Origin: a virus
IMG/VR virus record: IMGVR_UViG_3300024262_000238
Location: 1-24,063 of that record
Direction: 5' to 3' (one strand)
Length of the DNA: 24,063 bases
Numbering within the stretch: the first letter of the stretch is position 1; every line of letters begins with the position of its first letter. Shown here in pieces: positions 5,966 through 14,341 of the stretch. A program made the translations under genes and the position numbers. Under the pieces are notes generated by a model that saw only the letters and a program-made list of their open reading frames with translations, was not told the DNA's origin and did no database searches.

Positions 5966-6444
5966 TGAAAAAAAATGTTACGAGTAAAATTCACAATTCA
6001 CAATTCAAAGAAATGGAATGTAAACTGTGTGGTGGTATTGTAAAAAAAATTGATCATGATACTGTCGCTGTTACATGTTCTGTATGTGTACAAGAAATGG
6101 TTGGTCCACCTATCATTAAATCTAATGGTAATAACGAATTGAAACGCCCTCGAGGTTGGAGGCTTTATAATTTGTTTGTTGATTCCGTAGGTAATGTGTT
6201 TAGAAAAGGTGTTGAATTTCCTAAAGAAAAAGGGAAACTACCTGTTACTGACATTAAAAAGAAAAGTAAAGAAAAGCCTAAAAAAACCACTAAGCGAGAA
6301 AAGAATATAAAAATTGATGAGCTTTTGGAAGAGCTTAATAAAGAGCGCAGAATGACGATATCTGGTTCTGCATCAGACCAGAAAAAAGCTTCAAGAAATA
6401 TTAAAAAGTTACAAAAAGAACTCAAAAAAGTGAGAGGTTATTAA
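5965..6444 (+). CDS. Zinc-ribbon protein, 159 aa
   Basis: Two CxxC pairs (Cys19/Cys22 and Cys38/Cys41) form a short zinc ribbon near the N terminus. A conserved-looking segment follows, RPRGWRLYNLFVDSVGNVF at about residues 59-77, with GVEFPKEKGKLP after it. The second half is very basic and then helical (about residues 110-155, many Lys, Glu and Arg), likely a coiled coil. Such ribbons bind nucleic acid or protein partners; which applies here is not shown. The start overlaps the upstream stop by one base (TAATG), so the two genes are translationally coupled. Confidence 0.75.
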   Translation: MKKNVTSKIHNSQFKEMECKLCGGIVKKIDHDTVAVTCSVCVQEMVGPPIIKSNGNNELKRPRGWRLYNLFVDSVGNVFRKGVEFPKEKGKLPVTDIKKKSKEKPKKTTKREKNIKIDELLEELNKERRMTISGSASDQKKASRNIKKLQKELKKVRGY

Positions 6445-6454
6445 ATTATATAGT

Positions 6455-7123
6455 ATGATATTATCAGAAAAACAAATCCAGAATAACTGGAATAAAATTC
6501 TAGAAATTATAGAATCAAATATTACTGACAAGAGAAAAAGATTACTAACTCGTTTATATTCTTCATACGAAGAGCGAATGGCTGTCATGCCGGCATCTTA
6601 TAATGTATATATGCATAACTGCTTTCCAGGTGGTTATGTTGAGCATATATTGAGAGTGATACAGCTATCAGATTTTCAGAGTAAGATATATGAGTTTTAT
6701 AATATTAAACCAAACTTTACAGAAGAAGAAAGAATATTTGCTGCGCTCAATCATGATTTAGGAAAAATCGGTACTATTGAAGAACCATATTATATATTTG
6801 AGACCGGCGAGTATTGGAAGAGAAAAGGAAACATATATAAAACAAATACTCTTAAAACTGGTTATATGAAAGTACCAGATAGAAGTCTTTTTTTGCTTCA
6901 ACAACATGGCATTGAGTTAACTGAAAATGAATACTTGGCAATCAAATTACATGATGGTTTATTCGATGAAGGAAACAAAGCATATTATACATTGCGAATG
7001 CCCGAAGTAAGATTACAAAATCAGTTAGTAGTAGTTTTGCACTTAGCTGATTTTATGGCTGCTACAATTGAAAGAAAATTATATTTAGACAAATTAATTA
7101 AAGTAAACAAAATAGAGAATTAG
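6455..7123 (+). CDS. HD-domain phosphohydrolase, 222 aa
   Basis: The HD signature is clear. It comprises GGYVEHILRV with His64, NHDLGKIG with His100-Asp101, further His at 151 and 166 (LHDG), and HLADFMA with Asp199. The order H, HD, H, D matches the metal-binding set of HD hydrolases. Family members cleave phosphate from nucleotides or cyclic and alarmone nucleotides; the substrate is not visible here. Nucleotide salvage, or removal of host signalling nucleotides, are the two plausible roles in a phage. It is a complete single-domain protein with a leading helical region (residues 1-45). It lies between a zinc-ribbon gene and a membrane-anchored gene on one strand. Confidence 0.85.
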   Translation: MILSEKQIQNNWNKILEIIESNITDKRKRLLTRLYSSYEERMAVMPASYNVYMHNCFPGGYVEHILRVIQLSDFQSKIYEFYNIKPNFTEEERIFAALNHDLGKIGTIEEPYYIFETGEYWKRKGNIYKTNTLKTGYMKVPDRSLFLLQQHGIELTENEYLAIKLHDGLFDEGNKAYYTLRMPEVRLQNQLVVVLHLADFMAATIERKLYLDKLIKVNKIEN

Positions 7124-7129
7124 AAAATT

Positions 7130-7474
7130 ATGGAAATAATATTATACATTTTAATAGCTATTTTAATTCTAGAAGCAATTGCAATTGCTTTTTATGCTTA
7201 TATAAATAGAGGAAAAAACAAATTAATTGCTGAACTATTAGAAGCTAATAACGAATATGACGACTGGATTGTAAAGATAAAAATTAAACTCAAGGATTCA
7301 TATGAGAACATGACTGAAATTGATAAGCTGGGTGCGTTTGAAGCTGATGATGAAGTCGGTGAGACGTTTAAAACAATATACGAAATTATAGAAGAACTTT
7401 ATTTATCTTCAGAAGATAATTTTATGGAAAAAACAGACAAAACAATAGACGAAATATTAGAAGAAGATGAGTAA
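7130..7474 (+). CDS. Membrane-anchored acidic protein, 114 aa
   Basis: Residues 2-24 form an N-terminal transmembrane helix (IILYILIAILILEAIAIAFYAYI) with positive residues just after it, placing the body in the cytoplasm. The body is acidic and helical, with a segment MTEIDKLGAFEADDEVGETF around residues 62-81 that resembles conserved phage hypotheticals. Function unknown. Its last 8 bases overlap the start of the sigma factor gene, so the two are likely co-translated. Confidence 0.7.
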   Translation: MEIILYILIAILILEAIAIAFYAYINRGKNKLIAELLEANNEYDDWIVKIKIKLKDSYENMTEIDKLGAFEADDEVGETFKTIYEIIEELYLSSEDNFMEKTDKTIDEILEEDE

Positions 7475-8285
7475 AGAAGAAACAAAAAAAATACCCCAAC
7501 AAGGGTTGGCTGGATTAAACATATTGAAAGAAATAGAAGAAAATCTCGACGTTGACCCAATTAAGATATTTTATGATAGAGTGGATAAAGTACAGTATAG
7601 AACGAGAAAGACTAAAAAGAAAGAAAGAGTATACTTTCCACCTTTAGTTGAAGAAGCCGTAGTAGCATTTATAAAATCAAAAGATAATAGATTAAAAAAC
7701 AAAATATACGGCGAGTATATAATGAAACCTATGAATAAAATGATAGAAAATCTTATTCATACTTTCAAAACTTATTATTTTATAGAACCGCTTGATGATG
7801 TAAAACATATGGTGATTGTATATTATTTAGACAGAATATACAGATATGATCCTTCTAGAGGTAGGGCATTTTCATTTTTAAGTGTTATTGGCAAAAACTA
7901 TCTAATTCAGAAAAACAAGGATGCTTATGATAGTTTGGTTAATAAAACAAATGGTAAAAAGAATAGTGATGATAACATATCACTTGATAATTTCTATCGA
8001 AAAGAAAAAAACGAGGAAATAAAAAATAACATACATATGTTTGTTAAACATTTGGATAATAATATGGAAACGTTATTTCCAAATAGAAAAGACAGAAGTG
8101 TTGTCGAATCGTTTATAGAATTATATAACAAAAGAGAACTTATAGAAGATTATAACAAAAAATCTCTGTATGTTTTAATAAGAGAACGAACAAATATGAG
8201 AACTAGTTATATCACAAAAGTACTTAATAAGATAAAAGTAATATATAAAGATAATTTTGATGATTTAGGTGACAACAACTTATAG
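7467..8285 (+). CDS. T4 gp55-like late sigma factor
   Basis: This 272-aa protein has a region that reads as a sigma-70 region 2: helices from about residue 60 to 155, with LDDVKHMVIVYYLDRIYRYD followed by FSFLSVIGKNYLIQKNKDAY. This pattern (acidic helix, YDP, then aromatic-rich helix) matches minimal phage late sigma factors such as T4 gp55 (185 aa). The C-terminal part (190-272) is basic and helical with a possible helix-turn-helix (NMRTSYITKVLNKIKVIY), longer than T4 gp55. It would redirect host RNA polymerase to phage promoters. It sits just ahead of the structural block, where a repeated promoter-like motif occurs. No clear region 4.2 is seen. Confidence 0.7.
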   Translation: MSKEETKKIPQQGLAGLNILKEIEENLDVDPIKIFYDRVDKVQYRTRKTKKKERVYFPPLVEEAVVAFIKSKDNRLKNKIYGEYIMKPMNKMIENLIHTFKTYYFIEPLDDVKHMVIVYYLDRIYRYDPSRGRAFSFLSVIGKNYLIQKNKDAYDSLVNKTNGKKNSDDNISLDNFYRKEKNEEIKNNIHMFVKHLDNNMETLFPNRKDRSVVESFIELYNKRELIEDYNKKSLYVLIRERTNMRTSYITKVLNKIKVIYKDNFDDLGDNNL

Positions 8286-8311
8286 TTTTGTTATTGGAAA
8301 TTAAACTAATC

Positions 8312-8326
8312 AATATTTATATAAAA
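8312..8326 (+). promoter_or_regulatory. Candidate phage promoter motif, copy 2
   Basis: AATATTTATATAAAA lies in the 51-base gap after the sigma gene, 10 bases before the ATG at 8337. It matches copies 1 and 3 at 14 of 15 bases. A GGAAAAA tract between it and the ATG may be the ribosome site. It is well placed to start transcription of the baseplate block. Confidence 0.55.
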
Positions 8327-8336
8327 GGAAAAATGT

Positions 8337-8687
8337 ATGGACAAAAATAGTAAAGTGTTCGGCGAAAAATCTTTGACTGATATATTTGAAGATGCATATA
8401 ATAATATTAACACCAAGCAAAAATATATTGATGATGTTTTGTCTGTGTTAAAAAAGTCATTAAGAGACAATAAAAATAATGTAGATAAAGTGATTACGCT
8501 TTCAAGGCTTATAAAAGAATATATAGATACGGGCACAAAATTAGCTGAGTTATTTATTAAACTATCGGCTGTTGTGCAGCGATTGATAACAAAAAACAAT
8601 TCAGAAGATGACAATGATGATATATCTGAAGAAGAAAAAGAAAAATTATTAACAGTTTCTAGAGACATTAAAACAGCTACGGGATAA
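8337..8687 (+). CDS. Small helical protein, 116 aa
   Basis: Predicted all-helical and acidic, with long amphipathic stretches (KQKYIDDVLSVLKKSLRDN, then IKEYIDTGTKLAELFIKLSAVV) and an acidic loop NSEDDNDDISEEEKEK near the C terminus. No family is recognised. It is the first gene downstream of the promoter-like motif and precedes the spike-like gene by 4 bases, which suggests a late-expressed structural or assembly role. An ATG at 8333 is in another frame and stops at once, so 8337 is used. Confidence 0.7.
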   Translation: MDKNSKVFGEKSLTDIFEDAYNNINTKQKYIDDVLSVLKKSLRDNKNNVDKVITLSRLIKEYIDTGTKLAELFIKLSAVVQRLITKNNSEDDNDDISEEEKEKLLTVSRDIKTATG

Positions 8688-8691
8688 TGAA

Positions 8692-9816
8692 TTGAAAATC
8701 AATCAAAATATACTTCACGGCGAAGTGATGAGTGTAGATTATGAAACGGCTGAAAATAATTATTTAGCTACTATAAAACTAATTAACAGCAGCGCTAATC
8801 ACTTGCACACTATTCGAGCTTATCCGAAAAATGCTAGTATCAAGATGATGCCGGTAAAAGGTGAGCTCGTTTATGTATATAAAGCGCCGAGTATAATAAC
8901 ATCTGCGAATGTTAACATAGATACGTATTACTATGAATCTGCCGTTAATCTGTATGGTGATGCAAATAATAATATAAAATCTAGAACTACTCAAATAGAA
9001 AAAACAAATGCTGTTGGTAGAGATATTATAAAAAGCGAAACGGGATATGGTGCTGAAGAAGATATATCAGATGAAGAGAATTATGAAAATGAATATCAAA
9101 ATAAAGATATTAAACAACCACAGTTAGAAGAAGGTGATTATATAATAGAAGGTAGATTTGGAAACACTATAAGACTTGGTTCGACTGGTAAGAGTAGTGA
9201 TGACACAGAAGTAGAAAAGAACTGGGAAGGTGACAATTCTACAGATCCTATAACGATAATAAACAATGAGCAGATAGAAGAAGGTGAAGAGTATAGATAC
9301 TATGAGCTGCTTCACAAAAACAAAACTAGTGTTTGGTTAACAAGTAAACAAAAAATAAAATTTTCAGATTATGATTATAATTTAAAATCATTTGACGAAA
9401 AATATGAAAAGCTTTCAGAATACAAATCTAGTCAGGCAATCATCAACTCATCTCGAGTTATTATAAGAGCAGGTTCAGATCACATATTTTTGTTCTCAGA
9501 TAAAAGAGTAGGTATATCTGCAAAAAAAGGTTTTAATGTTGACACTGAGAAAGCTATTTTTAACACAAAAAAAACAAAGCTAGGATATAATGCAAAAGAA
9601 TCTGTATTGCTTGGTAAACAGACTGAGAGAACGTTAGTAGGTATAATAGATAGCCTTTTAGAAGTGATTAATGTTTTGACAAGTACATATACAACTTCAA
9701 ACGGTGGTACACCGGCGCCATCAAACATTTCATTTTTCAATATAGCAACAACTAAACTGAGAAAATTGAAAGCTGGTATAGATAAGATAAATAGTAAAAT
9801 TAATTATGTAGAGTAA
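8692..9816 (+). CDS. Putative baseplate central spike / gp5-like protein
   Basis: This 374-aa protein has an N-terminal OB-fold-like segment (residues 8-75: HGEVMSVDYETAENNYLATIKL, then MPVKGELVYVYKAPS). A conserved-looking block EGDYIIEGRFGNTIRLGST at 147-165 follows, and then strand repeats (about 250-310: QAIINSSRVIIRAGSDHIFLF, VGISAKKGFNVDT, KTKLGYNAKESVLLG) that look like a beta-helix spike stem. T4 gp5 and VgrG share this OB-fold plus beta-helix plan, but no lysozyme domain is present. The start is a TTG at 8692; the nearest upstream ATG (8688) stops after two codons. An internal ATG at residue 13 is an alternative. It is placed next to gp25-like and gp6-like genes, as expected for a baseplate. 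Confidence 0.6.
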   Translation: MKINQNILHGEVMSVDYETAENNYLATIKLINSSANHLHTIRAYPKNASIKMMPVKGELVYVYKAPSIITSANVNIDTYYYESAVNLYGDANNNIKSRTTQIEKTNAVGRDIIKSETGYGAEEDISDEENYENEYQNKDIKQPQLEEGDYIIEGRFGNTIRLGSTGKSSDDTEVEKNWEGDNSTDPITIINNEQIEEGEEYRYYELLHKNKTSVWLTSKQKIKFSDYDYNLKSFDEKYEKLSEYKSSQAIINSSRVIIRAGSDHIFLFSDKRVGISAKKGFNVDTEKAIFNTKKTKLGYNAKESVLLGKQTERTLVGIIDSLLEVINVLTSTYTTSNGGTPAPSNISFFNIATTKLRKLKAGIDKINSKINYVE

Positions 9817-9820
9817 TATT

Positions 9821-10321
9821 ATGTTTGATTTAACATTTTTAGTAAATTTCATTAATAAAGCAATTAATATGATAGTTGAGCAAGCATTTGGTAGTATAAC
9901 CGGAATAGAAGATCAGCTTATGAATTTGCCAGATGAAGAAGATGTTGGCGTGAAGATAACTCAAGAACAATACGATAGAGAAATAGATGATATGAGAGGC
10001 AAAATAGAATCTATTGAAACAACAGTTCAGTCAATTGATCAGGTGCGAATGGCTGTTAGTTCTTTAGTAGTTGCGTTTACTATTATTAAAAATGTTTCAA
10101 AAATAATTATGCTCACATCTAAATTATCAGTTGCTGCTGTTCCGGGTGGAATTGCAGTATTGGCTGCACAGGAATTAAAAGACTTGGGTCAGAAAATGAT
10201 GGAACAGTCAGGTTCTGCAATTGCTGCTCTAAAAAACAAAACAAAAGACATAGGTACTGAAACAAAAAATATAGATGACAAAGTAAAAAATATGTTAGAC
10301 GAATTAAATGATTTAGTTTAA
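9821..10321 (+). CDS. Helical protein with hydrophobic core segment, 166 aa
   Basis: The N-terminal part is amphipathic, the middle (residues 75-120) has two hydrophobic helices separated by VPGG (MAVSSLVVAFTIIKNV, then VAAVPGGIAVLAAQ), and the C-terminal part is a charged coiled coil (about 125-165). It might be a membrane-interacting or tail-lumen protein; it is far too short for a tape measure protein. It starts 4 bases after the spike-like gene and the same promoter unit probably covers it. No family recognised. Confidence 0.65.
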   Translation: MFDLTFLVNFINKAINMIVEQAFGSITGIEDQLMNLPDEEDVGVKITQEQYDREIDDMRGKIESIETTVQSIDQVRMAVSSLVVAFTIIKNVSKIIMLTSKLSVAAVPGGIAVLAAQELKDLGQKMMEQSGSAIAALKNKTKDIGTETKNIDDKVKNMLDELNDLV

Positions 10322-10330
10322 CTTAAGAAT

Positions 10331-10345
10331 TATATTTATATAAAA
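10331..10345 (+). promoter_or_regulatory. Candidate phage promoter motif, copy 3
   Basis: TATATTTATATAAAA is identical to copy 1 over 15 bases. It fills most of the 34-base gap before the ATG at 10356, leaving 10 bases between motif and start. It would begin the unit that contains the gp25-like and gp6-like genes. Confidence 0.55.
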
Positions 10346-10355
10346 ACAAAATATT

Positions 10356-10838
10356 ATGGACTTACAAAAATTAGCAAAACTTCTTCAGTTGATAGTTAGA
10401 AAAGAATTAGAAAAAACTTTGCCAGGCATATTGGAGAAGGAGTTAAATAAAGCTTTGAAAAAAGCAGATTTAATTTCTGGTGGTGTCAACAGTGATGTGA
10501 GAATACTAAACAAAGCTCATGAGTTACATGAAAACATAAAGAACAGACCAAACAAAAAACCGGCTGGCATATCTATGCTTCCTGAAGAAGAAGTAGACCC
10601 GAACGGTGATGTTGGTCTCATACTTGAAAATATCAAGAGAGAAATGATGGGTGGCGGTATTGACAAGACTGCTCCGACTGACTTTACATCATTTGCAAAT
10701 ACAATTCAAACAACACCAGATAGTGATCTTAAACTTGGTAGTAATATTGAAAAAGCTGCAGCTGTGCACAATGATATAATGACAAAAGACTATTCACATC
10801 TTATAAAGCCTAAAAAACATGGTCCGCTAGGAGAATAA
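10356..10838 (+). CDS. Small structural-block protein, 160 aa
   Basis: Residues 2-38 form a strongly amphipathic helix with alternating Leu and Lys (LAKLLQLIVRKELEKTLPGI). The rest is polar and Gly/Asp/Pro-rich, so it may be extended or partly disordered. No family is recognised. It lies directly upstream of the gp25-like gene, and the gp25 ribosome site AGGAG lies inside its last codons, so the two are coupled. A baseplate assembly partner is a reasonable guess from position only. Confidence 0.65.
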   Translation: MDLQKLAKLLQLIVRKELEKTLPGILEKELNKALKKADLISGGVNSDVRILNKAHELHENIKNRPNKKPAGISMLPEEEVDPNGDVGLILENIKREMMGGGIDKTAPTDFTSFANTIQTTPDSDLKLGSNIEKAAAVHNDIMTKDYSHLIKPKKHGPLGE

Positions 10839-10840
10839 AA

Positions 10841-11347
10841 TTGGCAAAACAAAAGAGAGAACAGTATTTTTACAACCCTCTCGATTTAGATAGAGATATT
10901 GCTATAGGTGTTAAACTTAAGTTTGGCTCGAATCAAACAAATGTGCCATATACTAATACCGCTGCGTCTTCTAGTATGGATCCAACTGAAAATTCTACAT
11001 TTTCTCTTTTCGAATCTAGTTATTCAACTGAAGAGCAGGCACATTCAAATTTATTTTCTTTACTACTTACTAGAAAAGGTGAAAGAGTTATGCACCCTGA
11101 ATTTGGTATAGGCATACACTACTATCTTTTCGAGTCTATAAGTGCTGAGATACTAGAAGTTATAAGAGAAGATATAAGAACTGAAATAAATTATTGGTTA
11201 CCTTATATTATAATGAACAAAATCATAGTAGATTTCAATCCGGACCAATATTTACTTAAAATAGAACTTACTTACAAAATAACTAGCAATGGAGCTGAAA
11301 ATTCAATAGTACTGTTTGTAACAGAAACAGTTAATACATTAGTTTAA
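10841..11347 (+). CDS. gp25-like baseplate wedge protein
   Basis: This 168-aa protein carries the gp25-like core from residue 65 to the end: LFSLLLTRKGERVMHPEFGIG with HYYLFES, followed by EILEVIREDIRTEINYWLPYI. This is the family pattern of T4 gp25 and P2 gpW-type wedge proteins. T4 gp25 is 132 aa, and the additional N-terminal 60 residues here are polar and poorly ordered. The start is TTG at 10841, supported by AGGAG at 10829-10833 with 7 bases spacing. It joins gp6-like proteins in the wedge, and the gp6-like gene is next, 8 bases on. Confidence 0.88.
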   Translation: MAKQKREQYFYNPLDLDRDIAIGVKLKFGSNQTNVPYTNTAASSSMDPTENSTFSLFESSYSTEEQAHSNLFSLLLTRKGERVMHPEFGIGIHYYLFESISAEILEVIREDIRTEINYWLPYIIMNKIIVDFNPDQYLLKIELTYKITSNGAENSIVLFVTETVNTLV

Positions 11348-11355
11348 GGACAACG

Positions 11356-13239
11356 ATGGCTGAAATTAAAAAAGACATAAAATATATCAATAGAGATTTT
11401 GCCCAATTTAGAACTGGTCTTATAAACTTTGCTAAAACATATTTCTCAAGTACATATAATGACTTTAACGAATCAGATCCGGGAATGATGTTCATAGAAA
11501 TGTCAGCTTGGGTTGGTGATGTATTATCTTACTATACTGATGTAAATCTTAAAGAATCTTTTATAACACATGGAGAAGAGAGAGCAAATGTATATAACCA
11601 CGCTATAGGCAGAGGTTATAAACCAAAAAACGTTATAGGCGCTTCTGTAGATTTAGAAGTATATCAGCTGTTGCCGGCTAAAGGTAGTGGTACTAATGTT
11701 AAACCTAATTTTGATTATTCATTGATTTTGCAAAAAGATATGGTTATCAAATCAGAATTAAATTCAGATGTAGAATTTAGAACTGAAGAGATAATCGATT
11801 ATACGTTTTCTAGTTCATATAGCACAACTGCAGTTACGGTATACCAAACAAATGATGTGACTAATGAGCCAACATTTTATTTGCTGAAAAAATATGTGAA
11901 AGCAAATAGTGGTAAGGTTAAAGACATTCAATTTGGTTTTACGGAACCAAAAGAGTATGACAAAGTTTTGATTAATGATACTAATATAATTAGAATTTTA
12001 TCAATTATAGATTCTGATGGGAATACTTGGTATGAAGTACCTTATTTAGCACAAGATACTGTTTTTGAAAGTGTTGAAAATATAACCGCAAATGATCCAG
12101 ATTATTATATGCATAGAAACTCGACTCCTTATTTACTTAAACTTATAAAAACATCTAGAAGATTTGTTACTAGATTTAGAGCTGATGGTAAGTTAGAAAT
12201 ACAATTTGGTTCAGGCAAATCAGTTGATTACGATGAAGAATTAGTACCAGATCCTACTTTAGTTGGTAGTGCATTACCGGGAATAATTAATGGTGTACAG
12301 AGTTCGTTTGATCCTTCAAATTTCTTATATACAAAAACATATGGAATTGCACCTTCAAATACTACGCTTACTATAAGTTATTTAGTTGGCAATAGTTTAA
12401 AAGACAATGTTAGATCAGGTGAGTTGACAGATATCACTAGCTATTCACATGAATTTGCTGGTAATAATTTAGATTCTGGAAAGATGAGTACTGTATTGTC
12501 TTCACTATCATGTGTTAACAAGCAGCCGGCTGCTGGTGCGAAAAACAAAGAAGATATAGATGAAATAGTTAATAATTCATTAGCTAATTTTGCTAGTCAA
12601 AACAGAACTGTTACTGGAGAAGACTATGTTGTACGTATATATTCTATGCCGGCTAAATATGGCGCAATATCTAAAGCTTATATAGCTCAAGATGATATGA
12701 TATATATAAACAGAAGAGATAGCGGTATAGTTAGCAATCTTCTCGCTTTAAATTTATATGTTCTCGGTTATGATCACGAAGGTAAATTGACAACTACAAA
12801 TGCTGCTATAAAAGACAACATTAAAAACTATTTATCTATTAATAGAATGCTTACTGATGCTGTTAACATACGAGATGCATTTATAGTCAATATAGGTGTT
12901 AATTTTGAAGTTATGACATATACACAGTTTAATAGCAACGAAATACTGCTTAGATGTATTGATGAAATGAAAAAATATTTTAACATCAGACAGTGGCAAA
13001 TAAACCAACCAATATTAAAATCAAAAGTATATACTACACTTATGGGTGTAGAAGGTGTGAGAGCTGTTAACAGTATTACTTTCAATAATCTATATAATAA
13101 AGATAATGGTTATTCAGGTAATGTATATGATCTCAGTATAGCTACTGAAGATGGTGTTGTTTATCCATCAATGGACCCATGCATATTTGAAGTAAAATAT
13201 CCAAACAAAGACATAAAAGGCAGAGTAATAAACTACTAA
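11356..13239 (+). CDS. gp6-like baseplate wedge protein (baseplate J family)
   Basis: This 627-aa protein is close in size to T4 gp6 (660 aa). The N terminus IKYINRDFAQFRTGLINFAK with YNDFNESDPGMMFIEMSAWVG and YYTDVNLKESF is the typical gp6/gpJ opening. The middle is beta-rich, and the C-terminal region (ADAVNIRDAFIVNIGVNFEV type segment near 480-600) matches the J-like alpha/beta part. It is expected to form the wedge dimer ring that binds gp25-like and gp7-like proteins. A GGA ribosome site (AAGGACAACG) precedes the ATG. The frame is intact throughout. Confidence 0.88.
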   Translation: MAEIKKDIKYINRDFAQFRTGLINFAKTYFSSTYNDFNESDPGMMFIEMSAWVGDVLSYYTDVNLKESFITHGEERANVYNHAIGRGYKPKNVIGASVDLEVYQLLPAKGSGTNVKPNFDYSLILQKDMVIKSELNSDVEFRTEEIIDYTFSSSYSTTAVTVYQTNDVTNEPTFYLLKKYVKANSGKVKDIQFGFTEPKEYDKVLINDTNIIRILSIIDSDGNTWYEVPYLAQDTVFESVENITANDPDYYMHRNSTPYLLKLIKTSRRFVTRFRADGKLEIQFGSGKSVDYDEELVPDPTLVGSALPGIINGVQSSFDPSNFLYTKTYGIAPSNTTLTISYLVGNSLKDNVRSGELTDITSYSHEFAGNNLDSGKMSTVLSSLSCVNKQPAAGAKNKEDIDEIVNNSLANFASQNRTVTGEDYVVRIYSMPAKYGAISKAYIAQDDMIYINRRDSGIVSNLLALNLYVLGYDHEGKLTTTNAAIKDNIKNYLSINRMLTDAVNIRDAFIVNIGVNFEVMTYTQFNSNEILLRCIDEMKKYFNIRQWQINQPILKSKVYTTLMGVEGVRAVNSITFNNLYNKDNGYSGNVYDLSIATEDGVVYPSMDPCIFEVKYPNKDIKGRVINY

Positions 13240-13252
13240 TTAGAGAAAGAAT

Positions 13253-14341
13253 ATGATTTATTCAATTTTTCCACAACATGATACATTTATAGAAGAATAT
13301 TCTAGTACAAGAAATTCCGGAATAGATGCTGTGTTAGAAGTAACAAAAGACATAATCGACGACAGTCAATATAATACAAGAATGTTAGTTAAATTTGATT
13401 TAGCCGAAGTAAGCTCGTCTATTGTTAGTGGTGTTATCGACAATCCCAGATTCTTTCTCAACATGAGAATTACAGAAGCAGAAGAAATCACATCAGAATA
13501 TACATTTGATATATATCCCATTTCTCAATCTTGGAGTCAGGGAGTTGGCAGACAAGACGACACACCTTTGACAAATGAAGGTGCTAGTTGGTATTATAAA
13601 ACTGGTATGGGAACTGATGATGTTTGGTTAAACGACGATGATACATATAATTTAAATACGACTGGTTCTTGGAGTACTGTTGCCGGTGGCGGAACTTGGT
13701 ATACTAGTTCTAGAGCTTCTCAATCATTCTCATTCGAAACTGGCGATATAAGAGCTGATGTTACAGATATAGTTAATTCTTGGCTAGATGGCTCGATACC
13801 AAATGAGGGGTTTATAATTAAACTTACAGATGCTGAAGAATCAGATGAAATAGATTATGGTAGTTCAAAGTATTTTTCGATGGACACTCACACTATTTAT
13901 GTGCCAAGATTAGAAATTGGATGGGATGATTCATCTTGGAATTCGGGTAGTTTATTCCAAATTAGTGGAAACGATTATTTGATTTATACTAAAAACTTTA
14001 GATCAATATATGGTAACAGCGAAAAAGCAAAAATAAAAATATCTTGTAGAGAAAACTATCCAACAAGAACTTATAGTACTAGTTCTATTTATTTAACTAA
14101 TCATCTATTGCCAACGTCTTCTTATTACGAAATAAGAGATGCACATACTAGAGAAGTGATAATACCATTTGATGATGAGTATACAAAAATTTCTGCAAAC
14201 ACTGCAGGTAATTATTTTTATTTATGGACAGATCAATTCTTCCCAGAAAGACAATATAAGTTAGTTTTTAAAACAGTAGAAGATGGTGGTAGTACAATTA
14301 AATATCATGATAATAATTTAATTTTTAAGGTGATTAAGTAA
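13253..14341 (+). CDS. Beta-rich structural protein with DNRLRE-like fold
   Basis: This 362-aa protein begins IYSIFPQHDTFIEEYSSTRNSG, followed by LEVTKDI, then TRMLVKFDL. Those three pieces are the usual skeleton of DNRLRE-type jelly-roll domains (D-T-hydrophobic, N-x-G, R-hydrophobic-LVKFDL). Residues about 70-220 add strands with Trp-rich sequence (SWSQGVG, SWYYKTGMG, GGGTWYTSSRASQSF) and end with DVTDIVNSWLDGSIPNEGFIIK, which fits that family. The C-terminal 130 residues are a second beta region. It likely decorates the baseplate or tail and may bind carbohydrate. The final A of its TAA is the first base of the next ATG. Confidence 0.6.
   Translation: MIYSIFPQHDTFIEEYSSTRNSGIDAVLEVTKDIIDDSQYNTRMLVKFDLAEVSSSIVSGVIDNPRFFLNMRITEAEEITSEYTFDIYPISQSWSQGVGRQDDTPLTNEGASWYYKTGMGTDDVWLNDDDTYNLNTTGSWSTVAGGGTWYTSSRASQSFSFETGDIRADVTDIVNSWLDGSIPNEGFIIKLTDAEESDEIDYGSSKYFSMDTHTIYVPRLEIGWDDSSWNSGSLFQISGNDYLIYTKNFRSIYGNSEKAKIKISCRENYPTRTYSTSSIYLTNHLLPTSSYYEIRDAHTREVIIPFDDEYTKISANTAGNYFYLWTDQFFPERQYKLVFKTVEDGGSTIKYHDNNLIFKVIK

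Noticed and set aside
10908-11111. 67-codon + strand frame inside the gp25-like gene
   Set aside because: It is out of frame with a clear family protein and has no ribosome site or recognisable content.
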